This document shows, piece by piece, positions 36,720 to 50,289 of a stretch of 64,000 bases of DNA. Source of the DNA: Papaver somniferum. Its lineage: Eukaryota > Streptophyta > Magnoliopsida > Ranunculales > Papaveraceae. Under the pieces are notes generated by a model. The model worked only from the letters and a program-made list of their open reading frames with translations, made no database searches and was not told where the DNA came from. The first letter of the stretch is position 1, and each line of letters starts with the position of its first letter. Both the position numbers and the translations under genes were made by a program. The DNA is taken from assembly GCF_003573695.1 (NCBI RefSeq), contig NC_039362.1, positions 12,978,063 to 13,042,062 of the forward strand, read 5' to 3'.

Positions 36720-36810
36720 TTCCTTTGTTAGAAGAGCCTCTAAGTGGGACCTAAAACCATTGCCAGATACCCTGAAGTATGGTGTTTTTTAGGCCCCTGA
36801 GACTTTACCT

Positions 36811-39043
36811 GTGATTGTTGCTCCGAATTGGATAGTGATCAGGAAAAGGCTAGTGACCGTCCTTCAAAACAACAAAGAAGCTTTAGGGTGGACCATATCA
36901 GACATTAAGGGTATAAGTCCTACTGTTTGTATGCATCAGATCTATTTAGAGGAAGATACCAAACCTTCTAGGGAGATGCAACGAAGACTAAACCCTAATA
37001 TGAAAGAAGTAGTTCGAACCGAGGTTCTTAAGATGTTAGATGCAGGCATTATCTACCCCATTTCAGACAGTAAGTGGGTCAGCTCCGTTCAGGTTGTTCC
37101 CAAGAAATCCGGTATTACTGTAGTTCAGAATGATAACAATGAGTTAATCCCGACCCGAGTGACCACGGGTTGGCGTGTTTGTATTGACTATAGGAAATTG
37201 AACAAGGTCACTCGGAAGGACCACTTTCCCCTTCCCTTTATCGACCAAATGCTAGAGAGATTAGCTGGACATAGTCATTACTATTTTCTAGATGGCTACT
37301 CAGGCTACAATCAGATCATTATTTCCCTAGAAGACCAAGAAGAAACTACTTTTACATGTCCCTTTGGTACCTTTGCGTATAGACGCATGCCTTTCGGGCT
37401 ATGTAAAGCACCCTGCGACTTTTCAGCGTTGCATGATGAGCATATTTTCCGATATGGTAGAAAAGTTTTTAGAGGTCTTTATGGATGATTTTTCAGTGTT
37501 TGGTTCGTCTTTCGATGAGTGCTTGCATCATTTGTCATTAGTGTTGACTAGGTGTAAGGAAAAGAATCTAGTGCTTAATTGGGAGAAATGTCATTTCATG
37601 GTTCGATCAGGAATTGTTTTAGGGAATATCGTATCTTCTAAGGGTATAGAGGTAGATAAAGCCAAAATTGACCTTATCAAGACTTTACAGGTCCCAAAAA
37701 CCGTAAGAGATATTAGGTCATTCTTAGGGCATGCAGGTTTTTATCGTCGATTCATTAAGGATTTTAGCTTGATTTCTAGACCTCTTTGCAATTTGATTGC
37801 AAAAGATGTTAAGTTTGTCTTTGATGATGCTTTTTTAGAGGCTTTTGAGAAGCTCAAGACTTTACTCACTACCGCCCTCATTGTCCAGGCACCCAACTTG
37901 AACTTACCCTTTGAGATCATGTGTGATGCTTCAGATTATGTTATTGGTGTTGTGATAGGTCAGCGAGAAAAAAAATTACTTCATGTGATTTACTATGCTA
38001 GCAAAACTCTGAATGATGCCCAGTTGAACTATACCACTACCGAGAAGGAACTGTTATCCATTGTGTTTGCCTTAGACAAGTTTAGACCTTATCTCTTAGG
38101 TTATAAGATCGTCATATATACTGATCATGCTGCTTTGAAATATCTTTTGTCTAAGAAGGATACGAAACCTAGATTGATTAGGTGGATCCTTTTGTGTCAA
38201 GAGTTTTCTCCGGACATTAGAGACAAAAAGGGTGCAGAAAATGTAGTAGCAGACCACTTGTCTAGACTAGTTGTTGATTCCCCTGATGATTCCCTTCCTA
38301 TAAGGGATAGTTTTCCTGATGAACAACTTTTCTTTGTTACCCAAGCACCTTGGTATGCGAATATAGTGAATTATCTTGTTACTGGTCGAATGCCCCAACA
38401 TTGGGGTAAACAAGATCGTTCTAGGTTTTTAGCCGAGGTTAAGCACTTCTTTTGGGATGATCCTTATTTGTTTAAGTATTGTCCAGACCAGATTATTAGG
38501 AGATGTATACCTGAGAGTGACCAGTCCAGTATTATTTCCTTTTGTCATGATCATGCTTGTGGGGGTCACTTTAGTGCTAAGAAAACTGTTGCTAAGATAT
38601 TGCAGTGTGGATTCTATTGGCCTTCGTTGTTTAAAGACTCCCACAGTTACTGTGTGACTTGTGAACGTTGCCAGAAATTAGGAACCATATCCCGTAGGAA
38701 CATGATTCCCTTGAACCCTATTTTAGTTGTTGAGGTCTTTGATGTGTGGGGTATTGACTTTATGGGTCCATTTCCTAATTCTTTTGGTAAATTATACATC
38801 CTTGTCGATGTAGACTATGTCTCTAAGTGGATTGAGACAGTTGCGTGTAAAACCAATGACCATAGGGTTGTGATTGAGTTGTTGAAAGATAATATACTTA
38901 CACGTTTTGGTACACCGCGAGCTATAATTAGTGATGGAGGGTCACACTTTTGTAATGGACCTTTTAGGCGTTTAATGAAGAAATATGGTATTACACATAA
39001 GGTAGCTACCCCGTACCATCCACAGACTAGTGGTCAGGTATAA
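36811..39043 (+). pseudogene. Athila pol: RT, RNase H, integrase (broken)
   Basis: [41 protein letters not shown], then FMDDFSVFG (the YxDD box as FMDD). A single-base insertion near 37413 shifts the frame in the middle of RT. RNase H follows ([36 protein letters not shown]). Integrase: HH-CC zinc region ([22 protein letters not shown]), then the DD..E core beginning WGIDFMGPF and IISDGGSHF. The frame stops at TAA 39041-39043, where the family reads GQVE, a G-to-T change. Confidence 0.88.
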
Positions 39044-39625
39044 ATTTCCAATAGGGAGATAAAACGTATATTAGATAAAACAGTTAATCCTAATCGGAAA
39101 GACTGGTCTTCTAGGCTTACTGATGCCTTATGGTCTTACCGTACTGCGTTTAAGACCCCCATTGGAATGTCGCCTTATCGTCTTGTTTATGGCAAGGCAT
39201 GTCAGTTACTTGTTGAGTTAGAACATAGAGCTTATTGGGTTGTTAAGCAGCTAACTTTTTCACTCGACAAGGCAGGAGCCCATAGGAAACTCCATCTCAA
39301 TGAGTTGGAAGAGATTCGTAGAGATGCATACAATAGTGCTAAGGAGTATAAGAACAAAATGAAACTTGTGCATGATAGAAATATCTTAAGAAAGTCATTT
39401 TCTCCAGGTCAAAAAGTTCTTCTGTATGATACCCGCTTGCATTTTTTCCCTGGGAAGTTACGTTCTCAGTGGACGGGTCCTTTTATTGTTCGCACTGTCT
39501 TTCCTCATGGAGCTGTTGAAATCGAGACACCGGATGGTAGTAGTTCTTTGAAGGTTAACGGTCAGAGATTGAAACCCTTTTTAGAGCCCTTTCCTACAGG
39601 TGATATTGAGGAGGTCCCTCTGTAG
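39044..39625 (+). pseudogene. Athila integrase C-terminal part
   Basis: It continues in frame after the [13 protein letters not shown] (with the catalytic glutamate position affected by the stop just before it), [22 protein letters not shown], and a chromatin-side tail [30 protein letters not shown]. It ends at TAG 39623. Confidence 0.85.
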
Positions 39626-40742
39626 GACCCTGTTTACCCTTGATTGACCATCGAGGCGATTGTATGTTGTATATTAGTTTTTGATTTCTCTCTTCACCCA
39701 GGTACTATCTTTCCGACTTCTCTCTTTACTGATTCCTCGTGTTACTTTAATTTTTGGTATTGCTCTTTCATTAGAAACATTGAGGACAATGTTAGATTTC
39801 AGTTTTGGGGTGGGGAAGAAATTTTTTAGCTTTTAGTTGCAATAAATAAACTCCAGAGCCTAGAAATTTATGCTTATTAAGGTTGGAACTAACCAATCTA
39901 AGTGGATGGGAACATCTTGGTTGTAGGAGTTGAGGAACCAATCTGATTAGATAGAAACATCTAAAGAGTCTATTCATAAAAGCACAGAGCTCAGGTGTTA
40001 GAATTAAAAAAAAACATGGTAGTTTCGCCATATCTCTTGAATCCTAATCCTTTTGTTTTTATTTTTTAAGTGATTTGGTGGGGCACACGATTCAAGTTGT
40101 TACCTTTGCTAGGGTGAAATACAGTGATTGAGATTTCAAAAAAAAATAAAAAAAATTGAGTATTGAGACCAGACCATCAGACCAACCGGAATAAATTCAA
40201 TAAAGTCGACCGCTGGTGCCCTTGTATATACCAGTTGTGTTGACCTAGAGTTGGGATTATCGACCGCTGGTCCCCTTGTATATGCCAGTTGTGTTGATAT
40301 TAGTCTGACCGTTATCTCAGTCCATTAGGATAGGTTCATCCTGGCAGAGGCCTTCAGACAGATATGGGAAACACCGTTCACTTTAAACCATCTTTTTCTT
40401 TATCTATCTTCTTAATCTTTCCATGTGATTGGTTGACTCCGGTTATGATGTCCAGAAACTATCTGAGTAGAGATCTGTCACTTTATATGAATTTTAGTAG
40501 GCTTGAGTGCAAACTCGTGTACAATAATTGGAATTTCGCATCAGGGTACTTCCTCCTGTAGTCAGTGATTGTATGCCAACCAAGAAGATTCTTTAGTGCC
40601 TTTCAAGGTTCTGCGTAGATATCTAGGGTATGAAGTAATGGTTTTGTGGGTACACCTCTAGTGAACCCTCCCGAGATTAACTCGGTTTTATTTTTTTATT
40701 AGTTTTTCTCGAGGACTAGCAAATAATAAGTTTGGGGGTATT
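39626..40742 (+). other. Athila 3' noncoding region and polypurine tract
   Basis: No env-like frame is present, although some Athila elements have one. A G-rich ttttggggtgggg sits at 39803-39815, a 54-bp tandem pair (cgaccgctggt..cccttgtatat..ccagttgtgttga) at 40207-40300, and the polypurine tract gtttgggggtatt at 40730-40742 immediately before the right LTR. Confidence 0.7.
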
Positions 40743-42480
40743 TGATAGACGCATTTTTGTGTCTGCTTTGTCCTTAATGCTTCGTATTGTTAGTACTCGT
40801 TTTCGTCCTTATTATGGTATTTTGTGTGTTTGTAGGTGTTTTTTGGAAATAAATATTGTTGGAAAATTCGGCTCGAAAAGTTGCTCGGAGCACCCCGGAG
40901 GACATTTGCTATACGGACCCCCACTTTTGCTATGTGTCACCCATGGCTATGTGTAACACATTTGTCCACAACAACCATTTGTTACTCGGCACCTAGGACG
41001 TTGGATGAGGGAACATCACCTTCTTCATTTGAAAAATAAAAATTGGCGGGAAAATGGAGCAGTGAACTGGTAAAATTAGGGTTCACCATTTGGACGTGAT
41101 TTCTTGAGATTCAATGGCTGAAATTTGTTGATATGACGTGACTTGTCCTAATAGGCTTGATATGGGCTTTGGAATCAGTTAAAAGTGGCTAGATAATCCG
41201 TTGGGAGAAAGACAGAGGAGTGGATATTCACGGGATTTTTGGTCGGATTCTGCATGATAATCTGGACGGATTTGTTGCTTGGTTTGGTTATATACCAGCC
41301 TGTTATATCAAAACAGGATTGGTAAGTGTTTTCAATTCGATAAAAAAGGAAGAAATCGTGTCAAAATGCAAATCGGAGGAGGGAGATATTCACGAGTGAG
41401 TGGGAGATATTCTTGGGATTTCATGTGCATATTTGAGGATAGCGTGTGTCCTAACAGAGTTTTACTCCAGCTGGGATGTGAAATATTGTACTGATTGTGT
41501 AGATATCGGAAAAAACATCGTGACAGAGAAACAATCCAACGTAAAAGGAAAGAAAATATTCTCATTATGGCAGCGTGTGAAGGAGGGAGATTAATGAAGA
41601 TTTCTTGGAGATTTCGGAACCTGTCGTGTATAAATAGGTTGCTGGGTTTATAGAGAAGGTGGACAGAGAGTTTGGGAGAGGAATAGAACACCACAGAGTC
41701 GAAAAATCAAGCTGCAGAAACTCCATTTCTGCTGCTGCAAAGCTGAAGAACACGAAGAACAGACTTACCAGGACAGTCTTTTTCCAACAGTGACAGCGAC
41801 ACAAGGACGACAGACTTATTTGCTACAGCGTTTGCGACACAGAGTCGTGGGTCTTAGAGCAACGGTAACAGTGACACATCCTCTGTATCGTTTTTTTGGT
41901 TTGTAACAAATATAATTGTTATAAACCCGGTTTTGAATTATTTCTCCATTTTCATCATTTGTAAACACCCTTTGAGCAATAATAATGATTTTTTAGCGTG
42001 TTTCCAACAACATGATGAGAGGCTAAATTCTCGCGTAACCAAGGCAATGGATGAAGCTATTCACACATGAATAATGGGTAACTATTTCATTTTCTCTAAT
42101 ATTTAATTATAATTCACTCAATCACTGCTTTTGCAGAGTTCTTAAAAGTTTACATAATTTTCTTCATTAGTTGTGATTCAATTAGATAAGTTATGCTTTT
42201 TTTAGATAATCTATGCTTAGGGGATACAATTAATATTTGAGAATATGTTTGATTATTTGTGAATTAAGAAATAAAGGATTAAAAGGCTAATTAGAGTTAT
42301 GAAATATTTGACATCATTCATTCATGTGTAATAGTGGATTCTAGTGTCTTGGTTATTCCCAATATCTTGATATCACTTTATTTGAGTTTGCTATATTTTT
42401 AGTTTAAAAATTAAATCTAGAATCTTTTGCTTTCACAAGTCTTACGAACCTTTTTACTACAACATTATTGAGTCACATCA
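40743..42480 (+). repeat. Right LTR, Athila-type element
   Basis: It is 1738 bp and collinear with the left LTR. The most diverged segment is about 40890-41010. It is followed by the target duplication cttgt. Confidence 0.93.
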
Positions 42481-42729
42481 CTTGTCGCAACCCAACCTCT
42501 GTTTTTTTTTTCTTTGTATCTGATAATCAGAAGTACATATGGCTAGAATATCTTAACCGTAAACACACATTTACGACTGGGATTTCCTAGTTTCCCAACC
42601 GTGTACCTGATTTACGGATAAGAATTTAACATTTCCCAGCCGCAATAAGCCTATAATCTATATGAAAATGAGTATATAGTTGAACTCATTATAAACGACC
42701 AGAGAATTAGTGTCATTTTCTACTCGGTC

Positions 42730-43005
42730 TTAAATCGGGTATGAACTTATACTTTTTTCGAAATCAAGTATAAAGTTATACTCATTCTAAAATCGAGTAT
42801 GAACTTATACAGTTGTTGAAATCGGGTATTAAGTGGTACTCATTTTAAAATCAAGTATGAGCTTATATTGTGTTTGAAATTTGGTATAAAATTCTATAAT
42901 AGAGTATAATCTTATACTCTTTTACAAATCTGAGTATAAAGTGCTACTGATTCTAAAAACGAGTATAAATAAACTATACTCATTTTGAGATTGGGTATAA
43001 AATTA
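42730..43005. repeat. 29-bp tandem array with palindromic core
   Basis: The word GTAT recurs at 42739, 42768, 42797, 42826, 42855 and 42884, exactly 29 nt apart, then less regularly at 42904, 42934, 42963 and 42995. Units read aaatc(a/g)agtataaa-ttatactcattcta, with an inverted gtata/tatac core. The array lies in the Mutator-like element's own DNA, just right of the Athila insertion. Confidence 0.88.
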
Positions 43006-43210
43006 AAACTGCAAATATTCATTCTGAAATTTTTGGTCAATTTACGGGTAGGAAAATGAACTTCCTAGACGTTATTTACAATTTACGATTAGAACATAAG
43101 TGTTACCGCTTGGATTTCACGTATTACATACTTAGCCATAAACCTAATCTCTGTAAAATACAAAAATACGTACGGCTAGAAAAATCCTACCCGTAGGTAG
43201 GCAATTGCGG

Positions 43211-43272
43211 CTGGGAGTTCTTATTTCGCAACCATAAATATAATTTATGGCTGGGAAAACAAGAACTCCCAG
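43211..43272. repeat. 12-bp perfect inverted repeat
   Basis: ctgggagttctt at 43211-43222 and aagaactcccag at 43261-43272 are exact inverses. The loop holds a second, looser pair (ccataaata / taatttatgg). It could form a hairpin in RNA or DNA. It lies inside the Mutator-like element. Confidence 0.8.
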
Positions 43273-43660
43273 ATGTTAACAGTTCCAGAAACCCAATTTT
43301 AAACCCTAATTTTCTCGAATCTCACTTTTTGAATGATCAAAAAAAAGAAATAAATGGTGGGCTTTCGATTGATATCTTATAGAGTCATTTATGGAGTACT
43401 AATTTATGTCTCAACTCCTATATTCACCAATATTTTATCTTCGGGTTCAACATCTTCATTTGATGATTATTCAGATGAATTCAATGTATCTCTACCTTTT
43501 TTCAATTGTTCTTCCTGCCTTTAATCAATTTTTTTACCTCATTCTCTTTTATAAAAAGAGCTTTGCCAATGAAAAATTTTAAGAATCGAAAAAAAGAAAA
43601 TAGAGAAGGGGGCGATGGAGAAGAAGAAGAATAAAAGGGTTAGTTTTAAAAAAAAAAGTG

Positions 43661-43831
43661 TGTTATAGGGCCTGTGGCCCATGGATGTGCGGTCCATTAG
43701 ATGACTAGGTTTTCGGTTCCCTATATATATATAGAACATTGTATGTATGTAATGGCTAATGACTCTTTATCAATAAGATGATTTTCCTTTCTCTCCCAAC
43801 TCTCCATCTTCTCCTACTTTTACCTAAAACA
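43661..43831 (+). repeat. Left LTR of short-LTR copia
   Basis: 171 bp containing tatatatatatag (promoter-like) and ending acctaaaaca. It is nearly identical to 50290-50458. Confidence 0.9.
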
Positions 43832-44749
43832 CGTTATCACCACGATATTGTACCACAAAGCTAAAAATTGGATTTGATTTGTTTTTGCAATCCTTTGCGA
43901 ATCAAAAACACCAATCAACACATCAGTGCAACATGATGGGAGTTTTGATTGTGCCGGGTTCCGCCTCATTCATCGAATATTTTTACGGTATCTCAAGGTT
44001 AGATCTCCACCGTATTCGATTGGGTATGATATTAATCAAACTGTGGTATGCTGCTTTTTATTTTGTCTGCCATGTTTCAATTTTTTATTAAATCTTCGAT
44101 GTAGACGTGATTCCCTTCGTATGCCATTTTTATCCTATGAGTTTTGTATCCATGTGGCTCTTGATTTTGTCTGTTTTGGTAGTTGTTCTAGGTTTCTTTG
44201 TATATAATTGATTAACCACTAATAGGCTGTATACCAGACTTTGTAATGCTTATACATGATTATATTTAGGGGATTGCACATAAATGAATTAACCATCACC
44301 TATCAGTGTCGCTACCAGTATCAAATATGTGCTTGTCTTCCATTAGCAATTGATAATTATTCTCACAACGTATGTAGTGGTTCTTACTATCACACGATTA
44401 TTTGTTTTCTTTCAATATTTAATCAAATTTTTTCTTTTGGTAATTGGGATGATTGTGATTGTCATTAATTTGCTTTGTTCCCAATAGGTCTCCGTCCTAT
44501 TAGAATAGGATGTCCGTTTTTTTTGTTTGTCATACATTTTTTTTTAAATCATTAATATCCTTTTACTGTTCAATCTTTAATAATCATTAAACACCTATAT
44601 TTTATAACCAATCAATTCAATGTATTCATTTTATAATGAATTTATTATTGATTATGTGTATATTTGTATTGTGGTCGAATTGGGCGATATTAATCCGAGG
44701 CTTTGAATCCTTCTAAGAATCCGAGGAGAAGGAAAAACCGATCGTGTTC

Positions 44750-44900
44750 TGATCTGATACTTGGAAGTGAAGTCCAACCCGGTCCATCTCAACCTAGTCC
44801 GGTTCAGTCCATCTCAACCTAGTCCAGTTCGGTCCATCCAGTCAACCCGGTCCGGTCTAGTCCGGCCAGTCAATCCGGTCTGTCCTGTCCTGTTTGTTCA
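44750..44900 (+). repeat. Pyrimidine/GG-rich imperfect repeats
   Basis: Short repeats of ccggtccatctcaacctagt and shorter derivatives (ccggtc, cagtcaa). Located in the 5' part of the degenerate copia element. Confidence 0.6.
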
Positions 44901-47379
44901 GTTCTGGTTTTTCTGGGATGTGCATGACTAATAAGACTGTTCCGGTCTTGTCTATATACAGTGGGAACCAAAATTTTGAGGTATGTAACTATAACGCGAG
45001 ATTTTATATGCTAGGCTTATTTATTTGTTTTTAGAATATGCCTAGTTTTGTTTATTTTTGTCTTAAAATAAGTCAACAGCATATAAACGGTCAATTTAAA
45101 TTATTTTTATTGATCTCAATCATTAAGAATTTTGGTCTTAATGGTATTTGTTCTCTTGAATATGATATTTGCTATAGTTGAATGGTGTATTTTGTTTAAT
45201 TGGTTGTACCAACCCAATTCCAATGTATTTATTTGAGGTTTAAAAGTATTTGAGCACCATTATTGGGTACTTGATATTTTCTTCCCAAATTTGAAATGTT
45301 CTGTGGGATGCAATCCACTGGCTCGACTATTAAGAGTCGTTATTTTCAAAAGATACCTTGCAAATAAAATCACATGTATTCCAAATTTTGTGGAAGAACT
45401 CACAAAAGATGATGAGTCAAAAATTTCCATTTCTCTACTTCATCTATGATACTAACGAACCAGTATATGTTGAAATATGACAACCAGAGAACTATCTTTA
45501 ATAATATACTCAACCTAAAGTAATTGGTGTACATGTGTAGTGAGATTCTCTTGGCCTATTGAGATAAATGAATTTCTCAAATTAAGCTAAATGTAGACAA
45601 ATTGAAAATGGAAAGAACCCCGAAGTAATAAGGGTTATACGTAATGACTCATATAAAGCATGTGAAAAGGGACATATATATCATGAGACAAAGATGTATT
45701 TTTGCCCAGTAGTAATGACACCAAAGTAGCGGTATCGACTGAATATGGGATGAAGCTAAGATGTAATTCTAGCTCTCATCATAAATGAAAGAGTTAGAAA
45801 TACACCTGGTCATAGGTGTTGATATATACAATGTAATGTGTGTATCATTGTAGCAACCAATTTTCACATCAACTTTAATGGAAACAAGAACTTTGCCGAG
45901 CCAATTGACTATCTTATTCAGTTGAACTAGATCCAATATCTGCACCTATGGAATGAAAACACGAGACATAAATTCTTTAAATCACTTGAGATATATTCGG
46001 TGAGACGTAATATATATTTAGTCTAAAGTGCTTGAGTTTAATCCCACTTTTATTACATAATAAGGCCACACCAATTATTAAAACTCTCAAGACCCAAATG
46101 TCTAACCCATAGTTTTTTTTCTTCCATTAGCTTAAGGAATTTAAACTAGTTGCTTAACTACTTCCTTATAATGTGACTACAAGGATTGGATCATCGATCA
46201 CAACACTACTCAAAAATTTGTTTTCGAGATAGAACAAATACGTCACAAAATCTCTATATGTATCGAGAGATAATCACACCTTGTTAATTTCCAAAGAAAC
46301 CCATGCAAATGGATATCATGTGGACCCTCACTGTGATGAGAATGTAATTGATTGCATCTTTTATAGTCTTTAATATATTTGGAAGGAATGTATTTTATAG
46401 AAACTAATGAGTCAATCTAGTGAAATGTAAATCACTATAGTATTTGGATTATTGAATCCATATTGACTCCGACGATGAAATGTTGGGAATTGACTCATAC
46501 AAGCTTTGGGCATAACCATAAAGCAACTTTGGTTGTGACATGATGATCGTTTTGAAAGGACTCATGCGAACATCACTTTATTTGAGTGAACAAAAACAGG
46601 AAAAAGACTGACAGAATGCGAAGTAACGACATATCTCTCAATAAGTGTTTTATAAAGTACTAGATGCACAACCCCCTCCTCCCTCCCATTATGCTTTTAA
46701 GTAAGAGCGTGTATCACTCATTTTACAAAGTCTTCAGTAAAACAGGATCGAGATCATCCTAATATGCAAATGGTAAACAATCCATATTACAAAGATAACA
46801 AGGTAAATTTAGAAAAATATTCATGCAGAATGCAGACCACTAAAGTGACTTATGGCTCTGGTGAATGTTTTGACATTTTGGACTACTTATTGTTCCCAAG
46901 AAATTTGTGTTTAAAAACTCCTAGCACATGTTACACAATACAAAGTGCAAAGTCTCACCACCCTTATTAATGCTAGAGAATTTACATCAAAAGGACTTGA
47001 TGAATATTGCATGTTTAATAGGATCAATATAGAGCATCTTATATCCAACGGTCTCGCAAAGGCTACCATCAAAAGTTACAGATGGTACCTAAGGAATAGT
47101 TTATGCGTACCAACCTATCTTTTATTTCTTTGGGGATATGCAATATTACACGCATCTTACTTAATTCGTTTTTAGAACCCAATATTAGTCAAATTTTTCT
47201 GCGTACCAGTTGGTAACTGGATTTAAGCCTGACACTCGTGTCCTTACGCATTTTTGGTTGCACTATATATGTGCCATTACGACTCCACATCGTACTATGA
47301 TGGGTCTTCAAAACTGTTAAGTAGTTATATTGGAAATGAGTTCCCAACAATTATCCGCATTTTAAAACCTTTGGCATGA

Positions 47380-49060
47380 GATCTCTTACCGCTAGATTTG
47401 CGGGTAATCACTTTAATGAGACAGTCTTCCCGTCGTTAGGGGGAGATAAGAAAAATTATTTTCTAAGGGAACAACAAGAATTGTCGTGATGTGTTCCCAC
47501 TGTGTCTCATATTGATTCTAGTACTCCACAAATGTAAACGTGAAGTGACAATGAATAATCGATTTTCAGAATGTACACTGATGTCGTTAAAGTGACAAGG
47601 TCACACATACCAGCTGCAAATATTCCTGCAAGGATAGAAATCCTCAGTATGGGGTACACCATAGACTAAGGTGTTGCAACTACACTTGGTGGAAGTGTAG
47701 TTCAGGCCGTGGCTCCATAAAGGAAGATGGAGAGACAACCAGGTTCGATTAATGCTCACCTAGAAAGGAAGTAGATGAGTAAGGCACAACCTAATTTGTA
47801 TCATTAATGAAATTATCTCATTTGATTGTCTCTGACTATGTATATGAATCAATACTGGAGGACGCTCCGAAGTTTTAAATGATTCTAGAGAACAATGAAA
47901 TCCTGACGGATTATGAGAATGCACATGAGTCAATGGAAGGATCATGCTTTCACAGTGATGATATAATCCATAAATAGTTGCTCCAGAAGTAGAGCACAAT
48001 GAGATCGAACCATGCTTTATTTTGATTAATTTCAAATAAATAGCACATTTGGCCTACACAATCCAGGTAGAACTTGGTTCTTTGACAAATATACAGGTGT
48101 TTGGTGTGGTAGTGCTAACCACCCAAGTGTAAAGCCTATTGGACATACATGTTTAATTTGTCACAAAGTATAATGAGAAGAAAGCAGTCTTAAAGTATAA
48201 AGACTTATCTTGTGACGCGAGGTATATCACAAAACCCTGGAATTGTTCTCTTGTAATGAACTTTATAGTGTTCCGCTACTTAGTTAGCTTGGTAATTTCA
48301 AAGGACTTGAAATGCAGCATATGTATGTGGTTGTTACGTATCTCTGAAAGAATCAAGAGATAGAAGATATTTACAAAAGTACTTGATAGCCTTTTGTTTC
48401 CCGAATCAAGTGACTCTAAACCACAGAGTGTGTTTACAGTTAGATCAAAACGCTCACTTTTAGATTGAAGCAATCAGGCGGATGTGGTATACCCGTCTAA
48501 GTGGCTATTTGATTTGGAGGGGATAGAAAAGTAAGTTATTTTCCCTTGCGTATTCACAAGAAAGTTCCTGATTTGGAATTGTAGCTATCTATATCGACGG
48601 TAAAGATGTAATGGGTACTCTTGATGTAATAAGAGACCTTAAAAGCTATTTGAAATCCGAATTTAAGATGAAAAATATGGGGAAAGCTCGACCGAATACT
48701 GAGCTTGTGGTATATTATTTCCACCAGTTTGCATATGTCTAAAGTTCTCAGGCAATTTAACAAAGACATGCATCCTGATAGCACTCCCATGATTAGTCGA
48801 GGTTCAAATGTAAGTAAGTGACCATTTCGTCTAAAGGAAGATGACGAAGATATATTGGGAGATGAAATCATATATAAGTACAATATATGCATTGTTGTAC
48901 TTAGTATAATATTATACTCGATTAAATTTTATACCCTCATGGAACTTGTTAGCTAGATATATCTCTGCGCTAACGCAACGTCATTGGAATGGTACAGTGA
49001 ATGTAATCATGTACTTAAAAGTAACCATTGACATGAGTTTGTTTTATCCCTTCAAAGACA
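47380..49060 (+). pseudogene. Copia pol relics (integrase, RT)
   Basis: Short islands match copia polyprotein in order. The RT active-site YVDD is IDGKD-like (IVAIYIDGKD), so the second catalytic aspartate is lost. FKMKNMGKA is the conserved 'F.MKDLG' box. Many stops and frame changes. Confidence 0.65.
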
Positions 49061-49309
49061 TAAAAAGGAATGCTAACGAACTGCAATCCAAAGGTTGTTG
49101 ATTATAAAGTAATAATAATCTCTTCCCAACGAAAGTAATCAAGGGGATATATGGTAGACTATTTTCTAAGTCATTACCGATATTCAGTTTCGAAAAGTAT
49201 ATGACTAAAGGAACTGTCTATAACAACTATGAAAGTAATCAAGGGGAGATGCCGACATCAGGGGGAGGATCTAAGTATATGATGTCGACATATTTTACTT
49301 CGAAATTGA

Positions 49310-50185
49310 AGCTGTGTTGTACTCTTTTTCCCTTCGATCGAGAATAGTTTTTCCTAAAGGGTTTTGTTTCTCGACAAGGTTTTTAGCGAGGCAACACTAT
49401 AAAACATCAAGTATGTTGAACGTTGAAGACATAAAGATCGCGTTGATATTACTAAAAATATCTGAATCAAAGAAATGAAACGCGATAGTCTGTTAACCAA
49501 CGTAACTTCCAGAATCAACAATGGTCTTATAAGCTTTCAAGTCACCAAGGTACAGTGTGATAAACTCCTTTTGACTGCATTAGACTAATGAAAATTGTCT
49601 GACATCAGGGGGAGCATCTAATGGTGTGTTGAACTATTTTCCTTCACCAAGGTTACTTTTTTCCCACGGGGTTTTGTTACTCGGCAAGGTTTTTAATGAG
49701 ACAACAACAAACACCGGGAATGTAATTTCCCAGCTAAGACTATTGTCTTTCATACAAGGATTTTCTTCCTTAGGAGTTGTGAAGCAACTAGTCAACTTCG
49801 ACAGAGCCAAGTGATCATCTGCAACGGATCACCTTTAGTTGCATCTGTCACGTTATACTCTTTTCCCTTCGTCAAGGTTTTATCCCACTGGGTTTTCCTT
49901 GTCAAGGTTTTAATGAGGCAAATTATTCGAGTCCAACTATGTTCTAAGTTTGCTTAATACTGTACTCTTTTCTTTAGTTCGGGTTTTGTCCCTATGGGTT
50001 TTCCTGATGAAGTTTTAACGACGCAATCAACTTAGACTCGTCGATCTTTTACGATCATATTGCATGTGATGAACTACATGTAAAGTACGAAACAACATGT
50101 GAAGTACTACATGTGAAGAGTTGTACCAAGGTTTTATCCCACTGGGTTTTTCCTTGTCAAAGTTTTAGTAAGGCAACTGATTTCG
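49310..50185 (+). repeat. Copia 3' region repeats
   Basis: Five diverged copies (about 49316-49396, 49626-49703, 49850-49924, 49968-50032, 50128-50176) of a unit reading ctctttt-ccttcg-caaggttttatccca-tgggtttt-c-tgtcaaggtttt-aa-gaggcaa. Such repeats are known from the 3' noncoding part of several plant copia families. Confidence 0.8.
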
Positions 50186-50289
50186 TCACAAGTCATCAAG
50201 GAGAGAACGACATTCGAAGAACTACATTCAAAGCATTATATGTGAAGCACTATGTATAAATATTTGTTTTTGAACCACACAAGGGGGAG

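Larger units (their letters stand above)
31334..42480 (+). mobile_element. Athila-type Ty3/gypsy retrotransposon
   Basis: It is bounded by LTRs 31334-33065 and 40743-42480 and flanked by cttgt duplications (31329-31333 and 42481-42485). A [11 protein letters not shown] primer site follows the left LTR and a purine tract precedes the right one. The internal order is gag, protease, RT, RNase H, integrase (Ty3/gypsy order). The integrase tail [32 protein letters not shown] is typical of the Athila branch. Coding is broken by at least three frameshifts and by TGA (35799) and TAA (39041), so it is not autonomous. The LTRs differ by many scattered substitutions (a few percent by eye). Confidence 0.93.

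Noticed and set aside
39626..40742. Env-like gene in the Athila element
   Set aside because: No open frame or membrane-protein-like sequence between integrase and the right LTR.
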